Part shown: positions 46,521-58,200 of the stretch, one piece after another
How positions within the stretch are numbered: position 1 is the stretch's first letter
How the letters are laid out: every line of letters starts with the position of its first letter
Assembly: GCA_002633005.1 (NCBI GenBank)
Contig: NMRA01000067.1
Span: forward strand, 563,025 to 627,024
Reading direction: 5' to 3'
DNA length: 64,000 bases
From: Phoronis australis
Lineage: Eukaryota; Phoronida; Phoronidae
Program-made: the position numbers and the translations under genes
The notes under the pieces: model-generated
The model's database searches: none
What the model saw: the letters and a program-made list of their open reading frames with translations, nothing else
What the model was told of the DNA's origin: nothing

Positions 46521-49500
46521 AACCAAAAAATATGACAAAAATTTGTGTCACTAAAAACTTCAGTATTCTTCGAGTAAACTAAATTATTTACCGAAGCGTT
46601 GGAAAAATTGGCGTTCTACCGTTATTCTGCTGCTAACATTGTAGTCTGATCTTGTGCTCGGCTTTCGGCACCATGAAATATTGCGTCACCTTTTTGCCAT
46701 GTGTATAAATATATCTTATTCAGTGAGGCGTGGAATATGTTGCAAGCAGTTTATCCCGTTCAATACGCCATCTTTTTGGTCACATTACGTGACCTAATGA
46801 ATGTAAATCCGAAAAGATTTCTGTCCCCTACCGGGACTCGAATCCATGACCTTCTACTCACTGTGCAGACGCCCTAAGCACTGAGCCATCGGGACCACTG
46901 GTCAAACACAGAGCCATCAGGACCACTGGTCAAACACAGAGCCATCAGGACCACTGGTCAAACACAGAGCCATCAGGACCACTGGTCAAACACTGAGCCA
47001 TTAGGACCACTGGTCAAACACAGAAATCCAATCAGACTTAGTAATGGGCATCTTATCCATGATCTCCATTGTGTGTATAAATATATCTTATTCAGTGAGG
47101 CATGGAATATGTTGCAAGCAGTTTACGCCTTCAATCCGCCATCTTTTTTGTCACATCACATGACCAAATGAATATATGTCCAAAAAGATTTCTGCCCCCG
47201 ACTGGGACTCGAACCCAGGACCTTCTGCTCACCGCTAGCTGTATGGAGACTATCATCAAAATCCAAATTTGTTTTATCGTGTGCTTGTCAATAATAACGG
47301 CATACTAAAGTTTCTTAATGTTCGCTGTACGTCAAGAATTTATCGACAATATTTCCCGTGGATCCTGGGTTTTGTACTTATACGCGCAATTGCAGTGAAT
47401 CACATCTCGGAAATTTCCGATTTGACAGATGACAGTGAATCAGTACAGTGAAATTAAACAACGTCGTTTTAGTGCTTGTAATAGCTATAATAAATGTTTT
47501 TGAATATTACAATGCATGAGTTCCAAAATCTAAATAACACACAGAGTAGGTCTACATTTATACTAAGTTAACTTGGGTCCTATTACTGCGCGCTGAATGA
47601 CAGTAATTGTGAGTGTTGCTGTGTTGCAAAATCTCTAATCCTGGGTCGATTTGAAAAATTCAAAGTTGTACCAATTTTTTTTCGCTCCTCTTTTCAAATA
47701 TTACAGTCAAAACTACGTATAACGCTCTCCATAAAAAGTACAATCATCTAGGCTAGATTGTAATCAGCTGATCGTATTTGCATGAGCGAACCCAATTATC
47801 CTCACTCGTGACTCGATGAATAGAGCAGGTAGGTGGGATCCCTTTGATCGTGAGCTGAGTGCGACACAGCCAAGATGGATAAATAGGGTCTTGTTCAGTC
47901 TGTCAAACTCCACTGTTTTCCCTTATCATTCATAAGGCTTATATATAGCATAGAAGTCTTCTGTGGTTGTGGTCCCTGAGATGTCTGCTTAGTTTCCTTG
48001 TCCGTATGGTTTACAGATTGAAAGTTTTTAAGCATGATTTCTGAGTTTTACTTCGCAAATACCCTTGACCCATAAGTGCTCTACAAAATTCTGCTCATTA
48101 ATTAAATATGAATAGCATTTGCTGACATTTTGCTAAACCACGTCTTAAATTATTTATCATGATCATGAAACATTACTGTATACCAATATATGCTCTTATT
48201 TCATAATGGCTTAAACAGGGATTTTGTCATGTATTTGCTTCATTTCTTTTGTGTATCACAACCCTTTTCAGTTGTCCGATTATTTTGACATGTACCTACT
48301 GAACACGTAATATCTCCCATCTACCTAGTCACGTGCCATGTTTGAAGGGGGCGAGACTCCAGAATTTTCTGGCAAGTGTATTGCTCATCTGGCTACAGAC
48401 CCCAAGCTAATGTCTAAGACTGGCCGGATACTGTTAACGGCCGAGTTAGGAGAAGAATATGGCCTTACAGATATTGATGGTAAAGTAATTTGTGAACACT
48501 TGAACAATAAGTGGGATGATGGAGTTAAGAACATAGTGTCTGCAGTGAAATCAAGTGATTTAAGTTATATGTTACATTTCAATTAAAAGGAATTAAACCC
48601 TCTTTTGATCCTTTCACCAGCCTGTTCTTGCACAAACAGGGATCTGCAAACGACTTTGGACTTAACACAAATTTCGTATCGTGCTCCCACTTCCCGTGAC
48701 GGTCAAAAGTGAGAATAGGCGAGAATTTCAGGATGTTTCTCGAATTCGATGTGATTTTGCTTTTTTGTAACCATTTCTGTGTTTGCTCAGGTAACACTTG
48801 TCACGTGTAATAGCCTGTATGAAGTCATTTCTGCCTGAGTAATATCTTTCCAAGTTTTTTTTTAACTATTGTTTTCAGCTTTTGACACTAGTGTTCTGTT
48901 TGTTATTAAACAGATACTGAAAGGGTACTAACTTACAGGACTGTCCCCTTTCAATTTCAGGGTCAAAAGTTGTCCTGCCTGAATTCTTTGCTGCATTTCT
49001 GAAAAAAGGGGTGTCTAAGTTGTAATAAAGATTAGAATCCTGCACAACGCAACTAACACAAGACCTAAGAGAGGTGTACGATTATAATGGGCTTGTGATG
49101 GGGTATTGTAGGCAAAAAGATTGTGGGACTGCGATCTGTGAGCCAAATGCTTAACTACAGTGGATATACCAGGCTTGCTGCCATTATTCCCAGCTGGGTC
49201 CGCATTCCAAGGTGGCTTCTAGCGGCTGTTGCACACAAGTTTTGAATCAAGTGCTGGATCATTTGAAGTGGAAAGAAATCAACAACAAATGCGTTTTTGC
49301 CATCAAATGGTGCTCATGATTAAATAATTCTTGGTAACGAGTGCTAGGTTTTTGTGAGCATAAAATTAGTCTTTTTACAAAATTTGAGCGGTAGTTTTTC
49401 TCAAGGACAATCGTATTTCAAAATCCTTCCTGTCCACAGAGCTAGTACATGGTGCCTTTGTCGCATGCTAAATTAACTACTTGCTGTAGTTACTGATATT

Positions 49501-49824
49501 CAAAATCAATTGCTAATTTTAATGATACCAAAACTAAAATTTTGTAGTGCGATAAGAAATGTAATTTTGTGTATTAAGTTGTCCTGTTGATTAGTAAAGA
49601 AATCATAGCTGTTATGTGTGTTGCTTTATTGTGAAATTTTAAGTTTTAACAGGAACACGGACAAATAGCCAAACCCTTTAGCCAATTCAAATTTTCCTAT
49701 TCCTTTCTGAAGAGAACAATTGGATTTTTTGTGGAAACTTAAGTACCTCACTAGTGTAACTTAACATCCTTTATGAAATTTTTAAATTTTCACATAACAT
49801 ACACCCCCAAATGTCCGTGTCTTT
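46521..49824 (+). repeat. Allele-like duplicate of 42887-46110 including DHRS1 copy B exons 6-8
   Basis: The 3304-bp block corresponds end to end with the 3224 bp left of the gap. The first part has substitutions and indels (a segment of about 115 bp after TTATCATT is missing, about 40 bp is added near 48185, and a 28-bp VNTR is expanded). The part from 48592 is almost identical to 44870-46110. Exon 6 (48329-48479), alternative exon (48961-49025) and last exon (49112-49245) remain open. It is best explained as the second haplotype, not a third gene, because it has no exons 1-5. Confidence 0.85.
46883..47022 (+). repeat. 28-bp minisatellite, five units, at a SINE edge
   Basis: Five contiguous units of 28 bp starting GAGCCATC.GGACCACTGG differ by single bases. 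The other allele (43249 onward) has a single unit. The unit is the A-box end of the tRNA-like SINE plus a short flank. Confidence 0.95.
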
Positions 49825-50183
49825 GAATGCGGGTCTCGCTTGAATTTTAGGTCCCACAATGTATTTAGGCAAAAATAAAATTCTACGAGCCGTCTACTTT
49901 CATATAATATAAATTATACTTTTATTGGTCAATTTTATAGTATTGTAGGTATTTGGATAAATACACTGGCTTTTCTGTAAGGTCCGGAAAACATTAAGTT
50001 CTCTCTGCAATAGCGCGGATAAGTATGGTAATCGTCGTATTCCGCGAAGTCTTTCCCCACGTTACATATACCAATTTTGTTTGTTATTAAAAAATGTCAG
50101 TTTTGCAATAGGATGTATTGAAAAACTGTGAAAAGTAGCTTGTGAGCCACTTAATACAATTAACTCTCGGTCACTGTCACATT
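49825..50183. other. Short spacer between convergent DHRS1 copy B and ROBO
   Basis: No gene or repeat is recognised. It separates the right-hand copy B 3' flank from the probable ROBO 3' UTR. Confidence 0.35.
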
Positions 50184-52212
50184 TTTATTATAAATAATCG
50201 TGATCCATTATTATAAGAAAGAATGAACATCATATACAGTCTCTGTACATATTAACAGTATCTACAAATGTGTGTCACACAATACACCCACAGGTGGCGT
50301 ATTATTACCAGTTCCTAAGACAACTTAGAACTACAGATTTGGGCATTCCATGACTCAAACCATAGAACAACAAGCATGGGAAATCGCTAAAGCTAACTTG
50401 GTCGCAAGTAAATTGTAGAGATATTTGGTCTTTAAGTTAAAAACAAGTTCACTGTCAACACAAGTAGCAAAGTTATTCAAACAGTTGAGCCTCTTGTCAG
50501 CTACATAGCAAGGAAAGATTTTTTCACATTGCTGGATTCCTCCAAACTGTAAACGTTTATCAAACGTTTACACATTAAAACTCAACGCTTCACACAATTA
50601 CAACTATGATTTCTTTACAGAACACTGTTCTTTAACGGTCAATAAAATACTTGTGCACAAACAAAAACTTGTAGACACCACACAAAAGTGAGTACTCAAG
50701 TTAAACTTTGCACCGTCTAAAACATATCTAGTCCCCCCCCCCCGACAATAAATACAACTGTTTTATTGACGGCTGTAGCTAAAGCAATTGTAGGTTGACA
50801 TTGTGAAGGCAAAGCTGTGCTTACAGAATGAAATGTGACAGTTAATGTAAACTTTACCACGGGCTGAATTTTCAATCAATCGCCAGCTTAATAAACCACA
50901 ATACTGTGTGTCCCGACTTGTTTTAACTACGATTGGGTGTACGAGATTTGATAAAACGGACCTTGTTTATTTTGTAAGCATTATGCGGCCCAAGTAGTTA
51001 CTAGTCAAAAATATAGTCTCACTATTCAAATAAACTTACTCGTCAAATACCATTACAAAGAAGCCTGCAATGATGATAAAAAGGAAGACTCTAATATATT
51101 TTATGTATAATCAAGACATTCACACATAAGTTAAGATTCTGATAAGTAGAAGAAATTTGTGAAATTAAAGTTCAAATAACAACAGCCACATGTTTAGCGT
51201 GTCGTAAAATAAAATCACTTTGCAGCTACACATCACGTTTACGCAACGATCGCGTACTTTGACAGCCACATCCTTTGATGGTCACTGTGCAGTGCGTACA
51301 CAGAAGGAACTCTGCAGTGTGTGGTCTCCTTTGTCTCTCGCGGCTTTCCGTAGCGAAGAACACTACTGGTCTACTTTGTTAAGTCGTTCCAGATTTCACA
51401 CCTTTGACGTCTGGAATAACACAAACTCACTGTAACTGTCAGTCCAACACTAAATCTCTATAACAATCAAAACTAAGACTAACACCGACAAGGATTACAT
51501 ATAGCGTGCTTATAAACTACAGCAAGTTTGACAAGACAACTCAAAATGTGACAGTTTGTGCATGTGATTAGTTTCAAGTCTCTAAGTTGCACTGTCAGTA
51601 AACTTGACCACAGGCAGGTCTACAGCGGAGCAATTTTCATTATGGTGACATTATCTTGTGTTGATGCAAGACTGGTTTTATGTCAATGTACTAAGACAAT
51701 TATATACTTAACACAGCCCACTAACAGTTTAAATGTGAAACCAAGAAAAAGTCTTTAAGCTTTTCAAACTGCACTTAAATAAATCTTTGTCACGACAGCA
51801 TAAATTTCAGTTTTCATTCGGAGAGGTAACCAGCAATTGAAATGAAAAATCAAAAAAAAATTTGTAGGACTAGTCAGCCCTATACTTTTGAGAAATATTT
51901 TTGTTTCGTTTCCGTATGTTTTTGAGACGAAGGGGAATAAAATACGATAGAGCGAGAGAAGTTTTGAGAATGATTTTGTAGGAGTCGTGACGTGGTCAAG
52001 CTTTGAATATGGTTTTTCAAGCAGAAAGTAATGTAGTTTTAATACGTTATTAAAACCAACACAAGAAATATTGGAAATTTCTTCACTCTTACATGATCAA
52101 GGGCAATTACACCTGAGGACAATTTGTTCAGGTGTAAAATGTGCTTTAATGACAGTATGCCCGAGGCCTTACTAACAACATGCCCACTGCGTGTACACTT
52201 AAACAAGAACAG
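50184..52212 (-). other. Probable ROBO 3' UTR (inferred)
   Basis: This AT-rich stretch follows the ROBO stop and has no competing exon. Candidate AATAAA signals on the minus strand include 50184-50189 and 50762-50767. The extent cannot be fixed from sequence. If the last ROBO exon is spliced further (a possible donor at AAT|GTAAATG), coding exons could also lie here. Confidence 0.35.
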
Positions 52213-55200
52213 CTAACACTGTGCTACTGCTACCAAATAATAAGAAACATTTACATTTTCTTCATCAATATTGTATGATGCAAGTGGGTTGGGCCGTCCA
52301 GTGTATCCATTCTCTCGGTGTATTGGTACTGTGGTTGGGTACGTGCGCGGTGACGGTCTACTACTACCTGTAGATGGCGCTGACCGCGGACTTGTTGAGG
52401 CGTGACTATTATGGGAGGGGGAGGGGAAGGTTGGTCGGTGATAAGCAGGCAAGTCACCAACTGAAATCAAGGCATTCAGCATGATTATTGGGGATTACAC
52501 TGATCACAAACAGGCCAGTGAATAAATGACGGGCATCTAGTATGGATAGTTAGGCTAACTGGGAAAGTCTGTCTTATAGATGGCAGGCATTCAGTGTGAG
52601 GTTAGCTGGGATTATACTGAACAAGGAGTGCTGGGCCAATAAGAAGCATTCTCAAACCATACCTATCATTACATAATAACGAGGCTAGTCATTGCAGCTG
52701 CATGCTCATGCTATGTTCAAACGGTTGCGGCAAATATAGAGATCAACATGGGCCAGTCATAGACTAGTCAGGACAAAATAATGCTTTAAGGCTCATACCT
52801 CAATAGGAAATCTCAAGCCTTTTAACCAACAATTGAAAATTTAGACATGTTAATTGGAACAACAACTGTCATGTATTCATTCAACAATTGAGGTCAGGAA
52901 TAGTAGGCAACTGATAAATAGGGACACGCTTGTACAACCGGTAATATCTCGGTGTCAGGTAGACTCTCACTGAAATAAGGCAGAATTAATTGAGAAGGCA
53001 TCTATTTGGCATTTCCTTTACAAACTCAGTCCATTTATTTGGAAACAATTAAAACAACTCTGAATGTTTGGAAATGGAAGCAGGTTGAGTTAGAAAAGTC
53101 ATATTTGTAACAAAACCATTGAAAACACAAGCACTTTTTAAAACAATTCAAAAAATCAAATTTCTTTGAGATGAGATTTTAATTAACGGCACAGATACTT
53201 ATAATCAATTACTGCTAAGTAGACAAAAATTGATTTCTAAAGTGAAAATATGGTGGTCTTGCGGTTTTCACAAATGCAAAATTGCATTCAGATGTAGATT
53301 TTGTCAACAAAAAAGCAATTAAAACAATTTACCCCACTAAATTATTATGATCCTAGTGTGGTAGTTGCTGTTATGTTCACAAATCAATTTAGTGGACAAT
53401 ACTAACCATTTTGTGGAGGGAGAGAGTGGTTTGTGGTCATTGGTTTTGACGTGTATGCACTATTGACCTTGTAATGACTTAAAGCACCATTATTACGACT
53501 GCCTGCAAATGCACAAAGATGCCCATAAACACAAAGCAATACAAATAGACTAAGAACAGACCGGACACAGACATACTCGTGATAACACGTTGCAATTGTA
53601 CCAGACCAATAAACCAGCTTGCTGAGTTGTTAAAGATCTCAATAAGATAAATTATTAAATATATAAGTAAATCTTTAACTGGAGTGGAAATATAGATCAC
53701 AAACATTTTTAAGTCTGGTCTGCACGCCACCTAATGATCATATCACGTGACCTAATGAATATAAGTCCTTCTGCACAGTTAGCAGCAGGTCCTGGGTTCG
53801 AGTCCCGGTCAGGGCCAGAAATCTTTTCAGACTTATGTTCATTAGGTCTCGTGATGTAATCAACAGGTGGCGTGCAGACCAGACTTAAAAATGTTTATGT
53901 AGACAAATTATTGTTGAGTTTTCCGATTCAGTGAGCTGGCTTCCTTGACAATGTCAACTTAAGCCTCGCATAGCAATGAAACTGAATGTGGTAGTAGCCG
54001 TGAGAATGTCCATTTTTGGCTTGGAGACACTATATCAAATACAGCGATAAGTCTGCTCATCCTGCAAGGTTGTGAGTATGTCTGCATGTAAGGTTTAAAT
54101 AAAGCACACAACATGTAACATACAACAAGATGCAAAACCCTCTCACTCCAAACTTACCATATTTTATTAATTATTTTTTAATGTTTATTGCATACAAAGA
54201 TAATTTCATATATCCACATTCTACAAAATGAGCTAGGCAGACATTCTTGGATTGCAATTTTACATTTACATAACTTTCAAAATTCTTCAGCAGTGACACT
54301 TTTTTTTAACAAAGTCTGCCAGGTAACAGCCACATGCGAGCTATAATTAGACCTGTGTATCAAAAGCCACAGATCACGTCTACTGAATGTGTTAAAGGTC
54401 ACAGGTCACAGGTCACCTACCTTGGCTTTGCAGCTGCTTCTTTCTATGAGACTTTGGGTAAGGTTTATGGGGTATTGTACTAAAATTGCTATCTGTGCTG
54501 TATGGACTGGTGGGCCGCTGAGGCCTCTCTCGCCTCTTCCTGTGTCGCTGCTGACCACCTGAGAAAAAACAAGGGAGGGGATCAGTACCAGCAATGGCAG
54601 GACTGTTGCAGGGGTACTTGGGTGCTGTTTTCATTATTCAGCTGGACAATCGCCAAGACTATAACTCAGTAGCATACTTCATTGAACGCATTCCTCTTAT
54701 GGCATTCTCAATCTTCCCATATTTACAAAACAAGCAACATGCATTCATTGAAGCTATCTGACAAGATCGACCGTCTTATTGTTACAATATTCCTAAAGGA
54801 CGATAATGAAATTTCAAAATTTGATATTTCTAATATGTTAGACAGTCATTCTGAATGGTGCAATTGCAATTTATGCAGCACCCAGAGCAAATAAAATACA
54901 CATTTTCAAAAGTAAGTTTTCTAGTTTTTAAAATACCAATCTTTCGCAACTCTGCACATATTTCCTCAAACTGCACCACACAAAATACTATGCCACGTAA
55001 GAACACCCCATGTCATACACCAGACTGGCTGACACAGTCCATACTTACTGCCAGTTTGAGGGTCCACCACAGTGGACCCGACCACAGTCATGCCTGATAA
55101 TTCTGCTGCTCGAGCCACGGCACTGGCAAAGTCAGCCTCGGCAAGAAATGAGCCATCACTAGAGCTGGCCGCACTCGACCGCACACTACTACAATTGGTG

Positions 55201-58200
55201 TCACTGTGATCAGTAACACTGGCCCACGCTGCCATCATGGAACCTGCAACAAACAACAGTGACTTAGCAAGAAGAATTTGTCATTTGCAAAAGAGTTGTT
55301 TGGTCAACTTTACTGCTCTCCTTGGCGAATTTGTAAGACATATGAAAGACTTGGGGGATTTAAGTAGTAAAGGATTGTATAGGTTAATTCCTGTGTGAAA
55401 CATTCCTGCATGAATTTTTGTAACAGGTTTCAAACACTTTTAAGTGTTTGATTTCAAAATCAATCACTAAATAAGTTTCTGTGTATTATATGTGTTAAGT
55501 CGGTGCTACATCCCTTTAAAAATATAACAATGTTTTCACAAAACGAAATGAAAGCGCTCTATATATAGAGAGCGCCACTTGATACAAATCCAAATACAAT
55601 ATCACCGACAGAGATGACCTCCGACCTCAATAATGTCCTCTTACCTGTCATAGATGTGTTCAACTCTGCCATATCGACACTGGATGTGGGCGATCCACAG
55701 TCAGTACGTTGACCCACGTCTAGGTCAGACTCCTCAACATAATCTGGAATGCCTTCTGATGGTGGCGACCCCTGACTGGCATTGTACAGACTAAACTCTG
55801 GTCCATGTTCCCCTATCTCCAGCCTGGCACCAGTTGGAGACCTAACACTATCACTACCTAGACTGGGCAGTGACGATTGTATGCCCCTGTCCATACCAGG
55901 AGCTGTGGCCGACGAAGGAGATGACGGCGAATGAATCGCGTACATCCTTATAGGGGGCGTTGGGCCTCGCTCAGTGTCACTCTGTTTGAGTTCATTCACG
56001 TTGTTGATTGGTACAAGTTTATACGCCCTAACAGGAGGCGTTGGGCCTCTCTCGTTTTCACTGTTTGATGAGTGTGAATATTTCTTGGGCGACTGAGATC
56101 TATTTTTCCCTCGCGACTTTGATGAGTCTGAACTATTGTAAACCTGAGTCCTGGCGGGCTGCTGAGCATAAATACCTCGCCGCTCATTATCAGTACTATG
56201 ATGGCCGCTACTGGCCTTACTATTAACAGTCTTCCTCGACCCGTTCGAGCCGTTTGACTTCTGTGAGTGAATCGTCGAGTGAGGGCTGGGTCGCTGCATT
56301 GGCACATTACGTCCATAACTCCTGTCTAGCCTCACTGCAGGAGACCGACCCCTTGGGGGCGTGTCTGGAGGTGTGCCTATATCACTTGGAGGCGGGTACT
56401 CCGGAGGAGGAGGAGCTATGTCCATGAAGTTTACTCTGGCTGAAGGGGGTGGAGCTCCTCGATAATTTGGCAAATAACATTGAAGAAGAGCATCTTCTTC
56501 ACGAGCTATCTGACACTCACTGAGAGGACTCAATACACCGTCGTCATGCGGAAGCTCTGGAAGGAGAAAGTGGAGTGGTAACAATTTGAAACACATGAAT
56601 GAGAATTTGGACAGCATCATGTACATGTACCTACTTTTAAACATAGTATTATCAAGAATTGGCAAAATGTTTGATATTTGCAGAAGTACATCCAAAGAAA
56701 ATGATTTCTCTTAGACATCAGGTGAATTAGTAGCTGTGACCCAATAACTCAGTGAACAGACTGGCCATGCCCCCCTAGTCCACCTACCAGTACTGCCTGT
56801 ATTTGGCCGACTGTTCTCTGTGTTACTGTCACTGTGCATACCGTGTTTAAGACAGCTGTCACTTGACCCATCACTTGTAGTCTTCATGTAACCACCACGA
56901 TTAATTGGTCGAAATGCACTGTCAGGGCTCTGAAATGCAGCCAATCAGCAGTCATGTAACATTAGACTTCTTCACACTGGGAAGGTTTATTGAACATGTA
57001 CAGACCAATCTGTCATTTGTGCTCAACAGAGTGGTTTGGATAACAACATTTAGAAAATGATAGTAAGATTTCTTTCTAAAAATCCGCTAAATCTTCATAA
57101 CACAATGGAGAGTATTCTGTTTAGATACCACTGGGAATATTTAAACATAAAATGCATATTAAGAGGACATAGAAGCCTACAACCTGGCATGTTAGGCCAG
57201 TGTAACACAATGTCTATACACGCAATCCTTAGCATACACGGATTTCAGAATCCCATGGAATTTTGCAGGATTCTTTTACAAGAATTATTTCGAAAAATCC
57301 GATGAGTCCCCATACAATAGAGAATACCAGAAAGCTCTGTAGCGCCTATCGACAGGCTTTAACAAGACATCTGTCAGACAGATAACATTAGATAATTAAT
57401 TGAATAAATACTGTGTTAAATCATAAGCTGAAATGCTACCATTGGTCAAGAGAAGTCTGCCTTAGAATTCTAATAGAGTAAAAAAATGTAATCTTGTGAA
57501 TAAATTTTCCCTGAATCTATCCTGCGAAGTTTCATGGAACTCAGAATCCCTACAAATTTGCGTTACCACACAAACATTTTTCCTAGGAAAAATTAGCCAG
57601 ACAAAATACTGGTATTATTACAGTTAATTTACACACGGTAACGGCGCTATTGTCTAGGTCCAAACTAATGAACTTTGTTAACGCTCTTGGTTAGTGTTTT
57701 GGGAAATAAGCCGAATGAGGACTGAAGAATGGGAAAAGTATGATTACATAAGTATATTGGCCTAAGGGAAGCGAGAATTGGGTCGTGATGAATTTGATCG
57801 TGATGAATTGGGTCATGATGAATTAAGATTCATGCAGAAATGCAGCACTAGTGAGATCACTTTCACGACTACTCAATGGTAAAAATTCTCTAAAAACTGG
57901 AATACTGGAATTCGAGCCGAAATTGAATTTTCTTGATTTTGAAAATTGGGACATGTTGTTCACCAGTTTTCTCAAATACTGAATATTGCATTTTGAATCA
58001 ATAGTTTGAATTTAGATTAGGCTGTTCATAAATCATAGAACATAAATACTGAATGAGAGTTTGTCACTGATCACAATTCTTGAATTTGGGATGGAATTGC
58101 CTTACTATCTATTTTTAAAATTTGATACAAGCACCAACATCAAGTAAAATAATTACCTTTTCACTGCCCCAATCTAAAATTTTTACCTCATGTTTTAGTG

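Noticed and set aside
46057-46582. Four overlapping ORFs across the 410-N gap
   Set aside because: They consist almost entirely of N.
46883-47022. Possible CRISPR-like array (28-bp direct repeats)
   Set aside because: Units are contiguous with no spacers and derive from a SINE edge in a eukaryotic intron.
48338-48586. Third DHRS1 gene copy
   Set aside because: It has only exons 6-8, is nearly identical to the copy across the gap, and the block edges coincide with contig ends, so it is best read as an allele.
53760-53820. Functional tRNA gene
   Set aside because: Only a B box is convincing. The acceptor stem and A box are not formed, and the segment is the core of a fold-back repeat. The same holds for the tRNA-like pieces at 43.2, 46.8 and 38.1 kb.
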